Source of the DNA: Acidobacteriota bacterium
GTDB lineage: Bacteria; Acidobacteriota; Terriglobia; Bryobacterales; Bryobacteraceae
DNA: 64,000 bases
Assembly: GCA_026394015.1 (NCBI GenBank)
Contig: JAPKZA010000244.1
Coordinates: 32,886 to 96,885 of the forward strand
Direction of reading: 5' to 3'
The notes beneath the pieces were generated by a model. That model was not told the DNA's origin and did not search any database. It was given only the letters and a program-made list of their open reading frames with translations. Shown piece after piece: positions 43,446-52,645 of this stretch; the stretch's first letter is position 1, and every line of letters starts with the position of its first letter. The position numbers were made by a program, and so were the translations under genes.

Positions 43446-46400
43446 TTAGTCGCCCGTGGCTCCCGCTGGCACGTTGGCGTCTTTCGATCCACGGCCGGTA
43501 ATCCAAGCCCGGGCACCTTCCACCATGTCGTACCCCACCGGCACCACCAGTAGCGTCAGCAACAAACACAGCGTCTGCCCACCAATGATCGTGATCGCAA
43601 TCGCTGACCGCTGCGACGCGCCGGAACCCGTCCCAAACGCCGTCGGCAACAACCCGGCGACAATCGCGAACGTGGTCATCAGAATCGGCCGCAACCGCAC
43701 CCGGTTCGCCTGAATGATCGCGTGGCGCAAATCCTCGCCCTCTTCCCGCAACCGGTTCATGTAGTCGATCTGCAGAATGCCATTCTTCTTCACAATGCCA
43801 AGCAACAGCAACACGCCCAACGCGCTAAACAAGTTCAACGTACGCCCCGTCGCAATCAACGAAAGCAGCGCAAACGGAATCGACAGCGGCAGCGTTGTCA
43901 GAATGATAAACGGGTGAATCAGGCTCTCAAACTGCGCCGCCAGAACCATGTACATGAAGATGCTCGCCAAGCCGATCGCCATCAGCATGTTGTTCGTCGT
44001 CTCTTCGAGAATCTTCACCTGACCCGAGAACTTCACCGTGTATCCCAACGGCAGTTCCAAATCGGCAAAAACCCGCTGCGCCGCGCTCGCCGCTTCGCCC
44101 AGCGACGCGCCCTTGGCCACGTTGCCGTACATCGAAACGCCGAATTGACGCGAGAAGCGGTCCACCCGGCTCGGTCCCAGGCCATGTTCTAACTTCGCGA
44201 TCGAATCCAACCGAATCAACCCCTGCCGCGCACTCGGCACAAGCAGTCGGCCCAACACCTCGGGATTATCCCGCTGCGTCGGATTCAATCGCATCATCAC
44301 CGGATACTGCTCCGATCCCTCTTTAAAGGTCGAAATCTGATCTTCGCCCGACATCAGCAGCCGAACCGCACCGGCGATATCGGCCACCCGGACACCCAGA
44401 TCGCTCGCCAATTGCCGGTCGATATTCACCTGCAACTCCGGGTTATTCAGGTTCAAATTCACCTTCACGTCCGTAATCGCCGGCTCCTTCAACAACGCTT
44501 GGTTGGCCGTCTTTCCAATCTCCACCAGTTTCCGGATGTCCGGTCCCAACACCATCGCCCGGATCGGTGCAAACGTATCCCGGCCGCCCAACGCATTCGG
44601 GTACGTGATCCGAGGCCGCGCCGAGGGGAACTCCATCGCCGCCGCCCGGATCTGATTCCCGACTTCAAGAATCGGCCCCCGCTTCTCCGGCGGATCCAGC
44701 AAAACGGTGATAAACGCCATCGTCACCCGGTCCATCATCGTCGAACTTTGCGGAATCACCGCAATCACCCCGGGCACTTTTTCAATCTTCTTCGCAATCG
44801 CCAGCGCCATCCGCTCCGTCAGCACGAGCGAAGACCCCTCCGGCATTTCAATAAACATGCCGAGCTCGCTCTGGTCCTCCTGTGGCATCCAGTCGCGGCC
44901 AATATACTGGTAAATCGGATACGTCGAAGCCAGCACGATAATCGAGGCCAAGCCCACCGCCCAGCGGTTTCGCAACGACCATTCCAACAATTTCGTGTAC
45001 GGCCGATCGAACATCGAGTAGTGATGCTCCACCGCCTTCGCCCCCGCCAACTTCGGCTTCCGTTTCAACAGCCGCGATGCCAACGCCGGGGTCACCGTAA
45101 ACGCCACCAGCATCGAAACCAGAATCGAAATCGACATCGTCCAACCGAACTGGTTCAAATACTTCTTGGCGTATCCGGAAATGAACGCAATCGGAATAAA
45201 CACAATCACCAGCGAGATCGTCGTCGCAATCACAGCCAGCGAAATTTCGTGCGTTGCCTGAATCGTCGCATCAATCACCGGCAGGTCATACTCGTCGAGG
45301 TGTCGATGGATATTCTCAATGACAATAATGGCGTCGTCAATCACGATGCCCACCGCCAGAGTTAACCCCAGCAACGTCATCGAGTTCAGCGTGTAGTCAA
45401 GCCCCTTCATCACGGTGAACGTGGCCAGAATCGACGTCGGGATCGCAATGAAGCTGATCAACACCGTACGCCAATCCCGAATGAACAGGAACACCACAAA
45501 ACCCGCCAGCAAGCTTCCAATCACCAAGTGCTCTTCCAAAGCCTCAACGGAATTCTTGATGTAGGTCGACTGCTCTTTCACCAGCGCCATTTGCACGCCC
45601 ACCGGTAGCGCCTGGTTCATCAGCTTCATCTTGGCGAGCACGGCATCAACCACCTTCACCGTGTTCATGCCGATCTGCCGCCGCACTTCCAGGATCACCG
45701 CCGTCTTGCCCTGGTAGTAAGCAAACGATCGACGCTCCCCGTTCGAGTCCTGCACCTGCGCCACGTCCCGGATCCGGATCGCCGAACCGCCGACGTTTTT
45801 CACAATAATGTCGCCAAACTCGGACACTTGATCCAACCGCCCCATCGTCCGCACGCCCATCTCCGCCGTGCCCCGCACAATGCGGCCACCCGGCGTCTCG
45901 ACGTTCTCACTCCGCAGCGCCCGTTCCACTTCCTGAGCGCTCAAGGCGTAGGCATTCATCTTGTCAATATCGAGATAAACGTTAATCTGCCGCGTCTGCC
46001 CGCCCGAAATGTCGATCGAGCCGACGCCGTCAATCGTTTCAAATGCGCGCCGAATCTGTTTGTCCGCAATCTCGGTCAACTCCCGAGGCGTCCGGTTCCC
46101 ACTCACCGCCAGCGTCACCACCGGGTCGCTGTCCGGATCCGACTTCGTCACCGTCGGCGGCAACACGTTCGGAGGCAGCTTCCGCATCGCCGCCGAAACC
46201 TTCTCGCGGACGTCTTCCACCGCCTCGCCGATATCCCGCTCCAACACAAACGTAATCGTCAAATTCGCGCTGCCCTCGGTAATCATCGCGCGCATCTCTT
46301 CAATGCCGCTCACAGACGCCACGGTCTCCTCAAGGGGTAGAACCACCTGCGAAACCACCTCTTCCGGACTCGCCCCCGGCAGCCGCACCCGGACATTTAC

Positions 46401-46532
46401 CGTGGCCGGATCCGTCTTCGGGAATAGGTCCACTCCCAGGTCCATAAAACTGAAAACCCCCAGCATGACCAGGAACATGATCAGCATGAAGGCGAATACC
46501 GGGCGACGTACGCAAATTTCGGAAAGACTCAC
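43446..46532 (-). CDS. RND-family (HAE1-type) efflux permease
   Basis: A 1028-aa inner-membrane RND pump. TM1 (RRPVFAFMLIMFLVMLGVFSF) is followed by the first large periplasmic loop with 'LFPKTDPATVNVRVRLPGASPEEV', TM2-TM6 with the proton-relay Asp pair in 'GIVIDDAIIVIENIHRHL', a second loop, and TM7-TM12. The layout and sequence match AcrB/MdtB-like multidrug pumps. It would work with a periplasmic adaptor and an outer-membrane channel, but no such genes are present here; it stands alone. GTG start with TAGGAG seven nt upstream. The downstream end faces the zinc-ribbon genes, 60 nt away. Confidence 0.95.
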   Translation of the reverse strand: MSLSEICVRRPVFAFMLIMFLVMLGVFSFMDLGVDLFPKTDPATVNVRVRLPGASPEEVVSQVVLPLEETVASVSGIEEMRAMITEGSANLTITFVLERDIGEAVEDVREKVSAAMRKLPPNVLPPTVTKSDPDSDPVVTLAVSGNRTPRELTEIADKQIRRAFETIDGVGSIDISGGQTRQINVYLDIDKMNAYALSAQEVERALRSENVETPGGRIVRGTAEMGVRTMGRLDQVSEFGDIIVKNVGGSAIRIRDVAQVQDSNGERRSFAYYQGKTAVILEVRRQIGMNTVKVVDAVLAKMKLMNQALPVGVQMALVKEQSTYIKNSVEALEEHLVIGSLLAGFVVFLFIRDWRTVLISFIAIPTSILATFTVMKGLDYTLNSMTLLGLTLAVGIVIDDAIIVIENIHRHLDEYDLPVIDATIQATHEISLAVIATTISLVIVFIPIAFISGYAKKYLNQFGWTMSISILVSMLVAFTVTPALASRLLKRKPKLAGAKAVEHHYSMFDRPYTKLLEWSLRNRWAVGLASIIVLASTYPIYQYIGRDWMPQEDQSELGMFIEMPEGSSLVLTERMALAIAKKIEKVPGVIAVIPQSSTMMDRVTMAFITVLLDPPEKRGPILEVGNQIRAAAMEFPSARPRITYPNALGGRDTFAPIRAMVLGPDIRKLVEIGKTANQALLKEPAITDVKVNLNLNNPELQVNIDRQLASDLGVRVADIAGAVRLLMSGEDQISTFKEGSEQYPVMMRLNPTQRDNPEVLGRLLVPSARQGLIRLDSIAKLEHGLGPSRVDRFSRQFGVSMYGNVAKGASLGEAASAAQRVFADLELPLGYTVKFSGQVKILEETTNNMLMAIGLASIFMYMVLAAQFESLIHPFIILTTLPLSIPFALLSLIATGRTLNLFSALGVLLLLGIVKKNGILQIDYMNRLREEGEDLRHAIIQANRVRLRPILMTTFAIVAGLLPTAFGTGSGASQRSAIAITIIGGQTLCLLLTLLVVPVGYDMVEGARAWITGRGSKDANVPAGATGD

Positions 46533-46583
46533 AGTGGCTCCTAACTACTCCAGCAGATTAGCAAACTCTAACGTCCATCGGGT

Positions 46584-46589
46584 TACACT
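46584..46589 (+). promoter_or_regulatory. -10-like hexamer TACACT, 9 nt before fabD
   Basis: TACACT-GATGGTTTC-ATG. The predicted transcript would have a leader of only a few nucleotides. No Shine-Dalgarno sequence is present. Confidence 0.35.
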
Positions 46590-46598
46590 GATGGTTTC

Positions 46599-47531
46599 AT
46601 GGCAAAAACAGCGTTTCTTTTTCCAGGCCAAGGCTCCCAGTTCGCTGGAATGGGCAAAAGCCTCGCCGAACAATACCCTTCCGCACAAGCAATCTTCGCC
46701 GAGGCCGATGCCGCCCTCGACTTCCCCATCAGCAAACTTTGCTTTGAAGGACCGGACGAAGAACTGAAGAAGACGGAAAATACCCAGCCGGCGTTACTCA
46801 CCGTTTCCATCGCCGCGCTCGCCGTGCTCAAAGAGCAAGGCATCCACCCCGACTACGTCGCCGGCCATAGCCTCGGCGAATACTCCGCCCTCGTCGCCGC
46901 CGGCTCCCTTCGCTTTGCCGATGCCGTCCAATTGGTCCGCCAACGCGGGCGCTACATGCAGGAAGCGGTTCCCCAAGGCGTCGGCGCCATGGCCGCGCTG
47001 CTGAAACTCCCGGAAGGGACCCTCGAAGGGATCCTCGCCGCCGCCGCCGAAGGCGAAGTCGTCTCCGCCGCCAATCTCAACTCGCCCGATCAAATCGTCA
47101 TCGCGGGCCACGCCGGCGCCGTCGCCCGCGCCATGGAACTCGCCAAGACCGCCGGAGCCAAACGCGTCGTCCCCCTCCCCGTCAGCGCCCCCTTCCATTG
47201 CGCCCTCATGAAACCAGCCCAACTCCGTCTCGCCGCCGACCTCGCCGCCACCACCTTCGCCGATCTCGCCATCCCTCTCGTCCAAAACTCGACCGCCCAA
47301 CTCACCTCCAGCGGAGAAACCGCCCGCACCGGCCTCATCGATCAAGTCCCCGGCACCGTCCGCTGGACGGACTCCATTCGCGTCCTTATCGCCGCAGGCG
47401 TCACCCACTGGGTCGAAGTCGGCGCCGGAGGCGTCCTCTCCGGCCTGCTCAAAAACATCGACCCCAACCACAAGGCCGCCCGCTTCGGCGAAGCCGCCGA
47501 ACTCGAAGCAGTCCAAGCCTACTACCGCTGA
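46599..47531 (+). CDS. fabD: malonyl-CoA:ACP transacylase
   Basis: A 310-aa FabD that moves malonyl from CoA to acyl-carrier protein for fatty-acid synthesis in the cytoplasm. 'TAFLFPGQGSQFAGMGKSLAEQYP' begins it, the nucleophile is Ser91 in 'VAGHSLGEYSALVAAG', and the catalytic His and Arg lie in 'PLPVSAPFHCALMKPA' and 'QRGRYMQEAV'. Other fab genes are not adjacent, which is unusual for fabD. Its 3' end overlaps the convergent response-regulator gene by 10 nt. Confidence 0.96.
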   Translation: MAKTAFLFPGQGSQFAGMGKSLAEQYPSAQAIFAEADAALDFPISKLCFEGPDEELKKTENTQPALLTVSIAALAVLKEQGIHPDYVAGHSLGEYSALVAAGSLRFADAVQLVRQRGRYMQEAVPQGVGAMAALLKLPEGTLEGILAAAAEGEVVSAANLNSPDQIVIAGHAGAVARAMELAKTAGAKRVVPLPVSAPFHCALMKPAQLRLAADLAATTFADLAIPLVQNSTAQLTSSGETARTGLIDQVPGTVRWTDSIRVLIAAGVTHWVEVGAGGVLSGLLKNIDPNHKAARFGEAAELEAVQAYYR

Positions 47532-48847
47532 ATCCCCAGCAACCGCAACCGCTTGTGCAAACTCGTCCGCTCCAAACCCAGCGTTCGCGCGGCCGCCGAG
47601 ATATTCCAACTCGCCCCCTCCAGCGCCCGTAGAATCGTCTCCCGCTCCGCCGAATGCCGCGCCTGGTCCAGCGAATTCGGCGGCCCGTCCGCCTTCCGCA
47701 GCCGCAACTCCAACGGAGCCGACTCGGCCGTCATCACCTCTCCCGCCGTCAAAATAGCCATCCGTTCCACCAGATTCTTCAACTCCCGCACGTTCCCCGG
47801 CCAACCGTAAGCCGCCAGCAAAGCCAGCGTCTCCGGCGCAAAACTCTTCGGCCGCAAATTGTTCCGCGCACAAAAACCAGCCAAAAAGTGATGCGCCAAC
47901 GGTGCCACGTCCTGCGGATGCTCCCGCAACGCCGGCACCCGCAGCGGCATCACCGCCAACCGATAGTACAAATCCTCCCGAAACCGCCCCTCCCGCACCT
48001 CCACCGTCAAGTCCTTATTCGTCGCCGCCACCACCCGCACCGTCACCCGAATCGGCGTCTCACTCCCCAACCGGTGAAACTCGCCCTCCTGCAACACCCG
48101 CAGCAACTTCGCCTGCGCCGGCTGTGCCAAGTCCCCCACCTCGTCCAAAAACAACGTCCCCTGATGCGCCAGCTCAAACTTCCCCTTCCGCTGCGTCGCC
48201 GCCCCCGTAAACGCCCCCTTCTCGTGCCCGAAAATCTCGCTCTCCAAAATCTCCGCCGGAATCGCCGCGCAATTCACTTTGATAAAAGGGCCATCCTTCA
48301 CCGCGCTGTTCTCATGCACATGCGCCGCCAGCAACTCCTTCCCCGTCCCGCTCTCGCCCAAAAACAGCACCCGCGCATCCGTCCGCGCCGCCAACGTCGC
48401 CTGGTCCACCACCTGCTTCCACGCCGAACTCCCCCCGATCATCCGCGGAGCCTCCGCTACCAACCGCTGCCGCAGCTCTTTGTTTTCCGCCTTCAGCCGA
48501 TCCGCCTCCAGCGCATTCTTAATCGCTACCAACACCCGGTCCCGACTCAGCGGCTTCTCCAGAAAATCAAACGCCCCCGCGTGGATCGCCTCCACCGCAT
48601 CCGCAATCGTCCCGTGCCCCGAAATCATCACCGCCGGCTTCCCCCCCAACTGCTTCAACATCTCGATCCCCGATCCGTCCGGCAACCGCACGTCCAGCAG
48701 AAACAGATCCGGCGAGTCCTGAAACAAACCCGCCCGCAGGTCGCCAATCGAGGGGAACACCCGAATCGTGTGGCCCTCCCGCTCCAGAATCAGCCGCAGG
48801 CTCAGCCCAATATTCGGCTCATCATCAAGGATCCAAATCTTAGCCAT
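47522..48847 (-). CDS. NtrC/NtrX-family sigma-54-dependent response regulator
   Basis: A 441-aa regulator. The receiver has 'WILDDEPNIGLSLRLILERE' and the phosphoacceptor Asp52 in 'LFLLDVRLPDGSG'. The AAA+ domain has 'GESGTGKELLAAHVH', the sigma-54 contact GAFTGA in 'GHEKGAFTGAATQRKG', and 'GTLFLDEVGDL'. The C-terminus is a Fis-type helix-turn-helix ('ASWNISAAARTLGLERTSLHKRLRLLG'). It would activate sigma-54 promoters when phosphorylated. Its cognate kinase is encoded directly upstream, overlapping by 8 nt, but that gene is broken in this sequence. The operon also holds DUF4390-like and BamA-like genes. Confidence 0.95.
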   Translation of the reverse strand: MAKIWILDDEPNIGLSLRLILEREGHTIRVFPSIGDLRAGLFQDSPDLFLLDVRLPDGSGIEMLKQLGGKPAVMISGHGTIADAVEAIHAGAFDFLEKPLSRDRVLVAIKNALEADRLKAENKELRQRLVAEAPRMIGGSSAWKQVVDQATLAARTDARVLFLGESGTGKELLAAHVHENSAVKDGPFIKVNCAAIPAEILESEIFGHEKGAFTGAATQRKGKFELAHQGTLFLDEVGDLAQPAQAKLLRVLQEGEFHRLGSETPIRVTVRVVAATNKDLTVEVREGRFREDLYYRLAVMPLRVPALREHPQDVAPLAHHFLAGFCARNNLRPKSFAPETLALLAAYGWPGNVRELKNLVERMAILTAGEVMTAESAPLELRLRKADGPPNSLDQARHSAERETILRALEGASWNISAAARTLGLERTSLHKRLRLLGIQR

Positions 48848-50170
48848 GTTCCACCGGAGCTAGCGGCAGCAACACGCGAAACGCCGCCCCGCCCAACTCT
48901 CCCTCGTAGTGTTCAATCGTCCCCCCACTCAACAAGGCCCCCCGATGCGCAATCGATAGCCCCAGCCCCATCCCACCCTTCTTGAAGCTAATCGTCGGCG
49001 CAAACAGGCTATCTTTGGCCAACTGCGACAGCCCCGGACCGTTGTCCTCAATCGCAATCGCCACCCGGTCTTTCTCAACGTACGTCCGCCCCCGCACCCG
49101 CCCTCCCTGCCCCGCAGCCTGCGCGGCGTTCTCCAACAGATTCGTCAACACGCCCTTCAATAAATCCGGATCCGCATTCGCCCGCACCGGCCCCGCCGAT
49201 AGCGCCAAATCGTAGGTCGTCTCCGGATGCCCCGGCTGCAAAAACGCCACGCGTTCTTCGAGCAGCGTGTTCAGGTCCAGCGGCTGCCGGTGTTCGCTCG
49301 GCTCCGCCGCAAAATCACCAAACGATCGCACCCGCCGTTCCAGCGTCGCCACCTCGTCGCTCACAATCTGCGCCGCTTGCTGCAAAAAACCCGGGTCATG
49401 CCGGTCCGCCAGCTCGTCCATAATCAACCGAATCGGCGTCAACGAATTCTTCACCTCATGCGCCATCTTCCGGGCCAAACTCTGCCAACTCGCCACGCGG
49501 GCCAGGTGCACCAGCTTGTCCCGGTTCTCTTCCAGTTGCGCGGCCGTGCGGTTAAAGGCCGCCACCGTCGCTCCGCCAGCCCCGCCTGCAACTCCCGCAT
49601 CGGCCGCGTGATCTGAATCGCCATCCAAATTAGCACCGCGAGCGAAGCCAAAAACACCCCCGCCGCCGCCAACAAGAGCGTCAAAACGAACCCACGCCGC
49701 AAATCAAACAGACGCGCCCTCTCCACCGTCTCCCGCGCCTGCGTATACTGCCGCTGCAGCAGCGTCATTCCCGGCCCGCCCACCTTCCGCGCGTAGGCCC
49801 AAACGTCGCCATTCGGCCGTCGCACCAGATAATTCAGCCGGTCCCCCGTCTCCCCCGAAAGGAAAAACCGCTCCGGCTCCCCACTCGCCGCAAACGAACC
49901 GATCTGCGCCGGCCAACCCTTACTTTCCGCCGCAGAAAACCGCTGCGGGGCCAATTTACCGTCCGCCGCGTCATCCTTCACGGACTCCCGCGCCCGCTGG
50001 TACATCTCCCGACCCGTCGACTCCAGCGACTTCGAAAGGCTGTCGAGCTCATCGGTCGAAGCGTAGGTCAACGAAGTCTCCAGCAACCGGATCGTCACCC
50101 ACAACATCGCACCCAACGGAGCCAGCGTCGCCAGCAGGAAAACCGCGATCAGTTTCGTGCGCAAACTCAC
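48840..50170 (-). pseudogene. NtrY-like sensor histidine kinase, frame broken within HAMP
   Basis: Two overlapping frames make one kinase. The first (from GTG 50170, 'SLRTKLIAVFLLATLAPLGAML') has the first helix, a periplasmic sensor, a second helix ('GFVLTLLLAAAGVFLASLAVLIW') and the start of HAMP ('ITRPMRELQAGLAE'). It then goes out of frame near 49580. The second frame resumes HAMP ('ATVAAFNRTAAQLEENRDKL'), then the H-box 'MAHEVKNSLTPIR', N-box 'NLLENAAQAA', and G-boxes 'DNGPGLS' and 'GMGLGLS'. The HAMP middle (about 20 residues) is missing, so the lesion is a deletion of 3n+1 bases, not a one-base error. The partner regulator downstream is intact. Confidence 0.85.
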
Positions 50171-50180
50171 AGTGTCCAGC

Positions 50181-50750
50181 CTAGCGCCTCAGGTCCGTCA
50201 AACGAAACGGGCCTTTTTCGAGGCCCCATCGACTGTCCACCCCGCGCTGCGGCCGTCCGAACCACTCGATCAATCGCGCCAGCGTCACCCCCGGATCCAT
50301 CGCCAACCCCGCCGACTCCTTCGGGTCGTCCGCCCGCAAATCCATCCGCAGCCACAACGGCTTGTCCTCAGCCACCCCGCTTACCGAAAGCGCCGCCTGG
50401 TCGACCACCCATCGCTCCGCCGCATCCCGGCTCAAATTCGTCGCCTGCGCCTTCGCCCCGGCCAATCCCGTAATCGCAAACTTCTCTTCCCACAAATCAA
50501 AACTCACCACGTAGCGATCCACGCTCCGCCGAATCAACGTTGTAAATCGATCCGCCGACAACGAAAGCTGCAGCGAAAACACCAAAGCGACCCCGCTATG
50601 GAGCCGCTCAAGAGACTTGCCGTCGAGAAAATGAAGATACGGCACCTGGATCCGCAACGTCTGGTCGTCCCACCGCACGCGCAACAACTCCGGCGCCATC
50701 GCACGGGCAATTGGGGCGGCGGTTTGAACAAGCAGCATGCGGCGAGTCAT
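50181..50750 (-). CDS. DUF4390-like secreted protein
   Basis: A 189-aa exported protein from the ATG at 50750 (MTRRMLLVQTAAPIARAMA); the ORF track starts 47 codons earlier within the BamA-like gene. It has a beta-rich look: 'LRVRWDDQTLRIQVPYLHFLDGKSLERLHSGVALVFSLQLSL' and 'VVSFDLWEEKFAIT'. The pattern, and its place just before an NtrY/NtrX pair, fit DUF4390 proteins, which occur at the same place in other bacteria. Its ATG shares one base with the stop of the BamA-like gene (TGATG), so they are coupled. The role is unknown; a periplasmic link to the kinase is plausible. Confidence 0.65.
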   Translation of the reverse strand: MTRRMLLVQTAAPIARAMAPELLRVRWDDQTLRIQVPYLHFLDGKSLERLHSGVALVFSLQLSLSADRFTTLIRRSVDRYVVSFDLWEEKFAITGLAGAKAQATNLSRDAAERWVVDQAALSVSGVAEDKPLWLRMDLRADDPKESAGLAMDPGVTLARLIEWFGRPQRGVDSRWGLEKGPFRLTDLRR

Positions 50751-52021
50751 CAAAAATAGGCTCCCGTTATGAAAACGGGCTCCACCGTTCCCGAGCGAAA
50801 AGGAACAGCGACGTAAAAATAAAATCCGTCCTTGGTGCGGACCCCAAGGCCTGAAGAGTTTCGGACGGCTCCCCGCGCGTTTTGGTTCCAAACAGATCCA
50901 GAATCCAAAAACGCCGCCAGCATTAACTTACGCCGCAGCCGAGTGCCGTACTCGACCGTGCTCGCCACCGCCCGCGTCGCACCCAATGGCGCCAATTCAA
51001 ACTTGCTCCACCCCCGCAAAGTCGTCGAGTTGCCATACGCAAACCGGTCATATAAGGGAGCCTCGCCGCTCAACCCGCCGCCCTGCACCGCCAGGCGCAC
51101 ATCGTGGCGACCGCGGCTCCAGTCCAGCCCGGCCCGAACCTCTTGCCGGGTAAAACGATAGTCCGAGGCGAGCCCCGCCAAGCCAGCGCGCAGCGCATAT
51201 TCAGCATGGACGATCGACTCACCCGTAGATTCCTCACCCCACACACGCTGATATCGCAGAGTATTTACCAGCGCGTGCGAGGCTTCGCGGTTCACTCCTG
51301 GGGACGGAGTTGCGAACCGTTGGAGACGAAGGCCGACGGAGATCGTAACTTCCTCACGATCAGCACCTCGCCAAGGCGTAAAAATCACATCCGGTTGGTA
51401 AATCTGGTAGCCCCGGTACGGCTCGGCCACCCTCGCCAGCGTGTTGGCATGAAACTGCGAACGCAACGATTGAAAGTGAAAGCCCGGCCGAACCCGACCT
51501 TCGAGGAACGTCTTGCCGTACCCGGCCTTGACCCCGGTAAACCGCTCCATCAACTGGTCCCCGTCGGATACAAACCCCACGTACCCCCCTTTCACCCCCG
51601 CCCGCACATCCCCCGTCCAACCTTGCCGACTGTGATAAACCAAGCGCGACGGCGAACCGATCACATCAATCCGCCGCCCGGAGACTTCCAGCACCACCCG
51701 AATCTGTTCCGAAGAAGAACCCCGCAACAAACGCGGTGCCACCAGCCGAACTTTCAACTCTTCCCGAATCCGCCCCGCCAACTGTGCAAACGCCTCCGGA
51801 GAAAACTTCTGGCCCACCCGCTCCTGCAACTCTTTCCGCAACCTCGTCGACAGCTTGCTCTCCGGCACCCCGGAAAGGTCGATCCGCTCGACCGTATAGC
51901 GGGAGTTCACGTTCGTATCGTCCGGCACATTCCACGAAAACGCGCTGGCCGTAAAGATCCCGAACGTGAGCCCGGCCAGGAATACGAGACCGAACAAGCT
52001 GCGATAGGCGGTGCCACTCAT
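50750..52021 (-). CDS. BamA/TamA-like outer-membrane protein with short POTRA region
   Basis: A 423-aa outer-membrane protein. A signal peptide (YRSLFGLVFLAGLTFGIFTASAFS) leads to one POTRA-like segment ('RYTVERIDLSGVPESKLSTRLRKELQERVGQKF') and a short second one, then a beta-barrel. The barrel has the Omp85 hallmark 'GNSTTLRGW' (equivalent of the VRGF loop) and ends in 'VEPVFITGAYF' with a terminal aromatic. At 423 aa it is much smaller than BamA (about 800), so it belongs to a reduced Omp85 class. It is the first gene of the operon with DUF4390-like, NtrY-like and NtrX-like genes, which suggests envelope-linked signalling. Confidence 0.82.
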   Translation of the reverse strand: MSGTAYRSLFGLVFLAGLTFGIFTASAFSWNVPDDTNVNSRYTVERIDLSGVPESKLSTRLRKELQERVGQKFSPEAFAQLAGRIREELKVRLVAPRLLRGSSSEQIRVVLEVSGRRIDVIGSPSRLVYHSRQGWTGDVRAGVKGGYVGFVSDGDQLMERFTGVKAGYGKTFLEGRVRPGFHFQSLRSQFHANTLARVAEPYRGYQIYQPDVIFTPWRGADREEVTISVGLRLQRFATPSPGVNREASHALVNTLRYQRVWGEESTGESIVHAEYALRAGLAGLASDYRFTRQEVRAGLDWSRGRHDVRLAVQGGGLSGEAPLYDRFAYGNSTTLRGWSKFELAPLGATRAVASTVEYGTRLRRKLMLAAFLDSGSVWNQNARGAVRNSSGLGVRTKDGFYFYVAVPFRSGTVEPVFITGAYF

Positions 52022-52099
52022 GCCTCTGTTTCTGCATGTAACGAACCAATCGATAAACCACTGATTCCAAGGACACGCCAGAAGCCAAACCGGGCCAAT

Positions 52100-52408
52100 C
52101 TAGGACGCCTGTGACCCTAAAAGCACACTTTTTCGCCGCACACCTTGGTACATATGGAGAATCTCCACCGTCCCAGCCGACCGGTTCAGTCGATAAAAAA
52201 TCGCATAGGGGGAGTGATAGAGCTTATAGACGTTCGACCGCTTCGCCATCGGCGTCCCAATAATCGGCATCCCCGCCAGGCACCGTATGTGGGCCAACAA
52301 CGACGCGCCCACCATCTCCGCCAACTCCGGCGATTCAGCCGCAAAGTACTCTACAATTTGGTTGAAGTCGCCGATCCCTTTGTCCGAGAAGAATATTTTG
52401 AAATCCAA
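52100..52408 (-). CDS. ParE/RelE-type toxin
   Basis: A 102-aa RelE/ParE superfamily toxin. 'FSDKGIGDFNQIVEYFAAESPELAEMVGASLLAHIRCLAGMPIIG' covers the two helices, and 'VYKLYHSPYAIFYRLNRSAGTVEILHMYQGVRR' the beta-sheet with the conserved Arg/Tyr positions. ParE proteins poison gyrase, RelE proteins cut mRNA; motifs suggest ParE. The start is TTG at 52408 within the antitoxin gene, and the two overlap by 58 nt. It sits alone between the BamA-like operon and the sdh operon. Confidence 0.85.
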   Translation of the reverse strand: MDFKIFFSDKGIGDFNQIVEYFAAESPELAEMVGASLLAHIRCLAGMPIIGTPMAKRSNVYKLYHSPYAIFYRLNRSAGTVEILHMYQGVRRKSVLLGSQAS

Positions 52409-52548
52409 AGCGGTACCATCGCCTCAACCTCCGCCAGCGGCGACACGAGTCCACTTTCACAATCCTGCCATCCGGCATCAATAGAAAGAAGGACTTGGGG
52501 CGAGTCATGACTCCACTCCGGCAGCGTCGACGTATTTTCGGCGGACAT
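52351..52548 (-). CDS. probable antitoxin partner of the ParE-type toxin
   Basis: A 65-aa protein whose middle, 'VLLSIDAGWQDCESGLVSPLAEVEAMVPLWISK', matches the C-terminal 'IDAG-x-D-x-ESG-x-V-x-x-x-EV' pattern of many small antitoxins that cap ParE/RelE toxins. The usual N-terminal DNA-binding part is very short here. Its 3' end overlaps the toxin gene by 58 nt, a common type II toxin-antitoxin arrangement. The assignment rests on pattern and position. Confidence 0.6.
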   Translation of the reverse strand: MSAENTSTLPEWSHDSPQVLLSIDAGWQDCESGLVSPLAEVEAMVPLWISKYSSRTKGSATSTKL

Positions 52549-52630
52549 TACGGCTCCTTGAAAGCCTTATCGGATGACGAACCAAAGTGTGTGAGGAATC
52601 TTGCAACAAGTGCCCGTGGCCGGAATCACA

Positions 52631-52636
52631 TATAAT
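52631..52636 (+). promoter_or_regulatory. perfect -10 hexamer TATAAT, 9 nt before sdhC
   Basis: TATAAT-GAGAACGCA-ATG. If transcription begins the usual 6-8 nt downstream, the sdhCAB mRNA has almost no leader. A convincing -35 element at 17 nt spacing is not seen; TTGCAA lies 24 nt upstream. Confidence 0.55.
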
Positions 52637-52645
52637 GAGAACGCA

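Noticed and set aside
47654-48985. 443-aa plus-strand ORF opposite the response regulator
   Set aside because: Arg/His/Pro-rich shadow; the regulator on the minus strand is intact. Likewise 14854-16092, 25349-26500 and 44412-45365.
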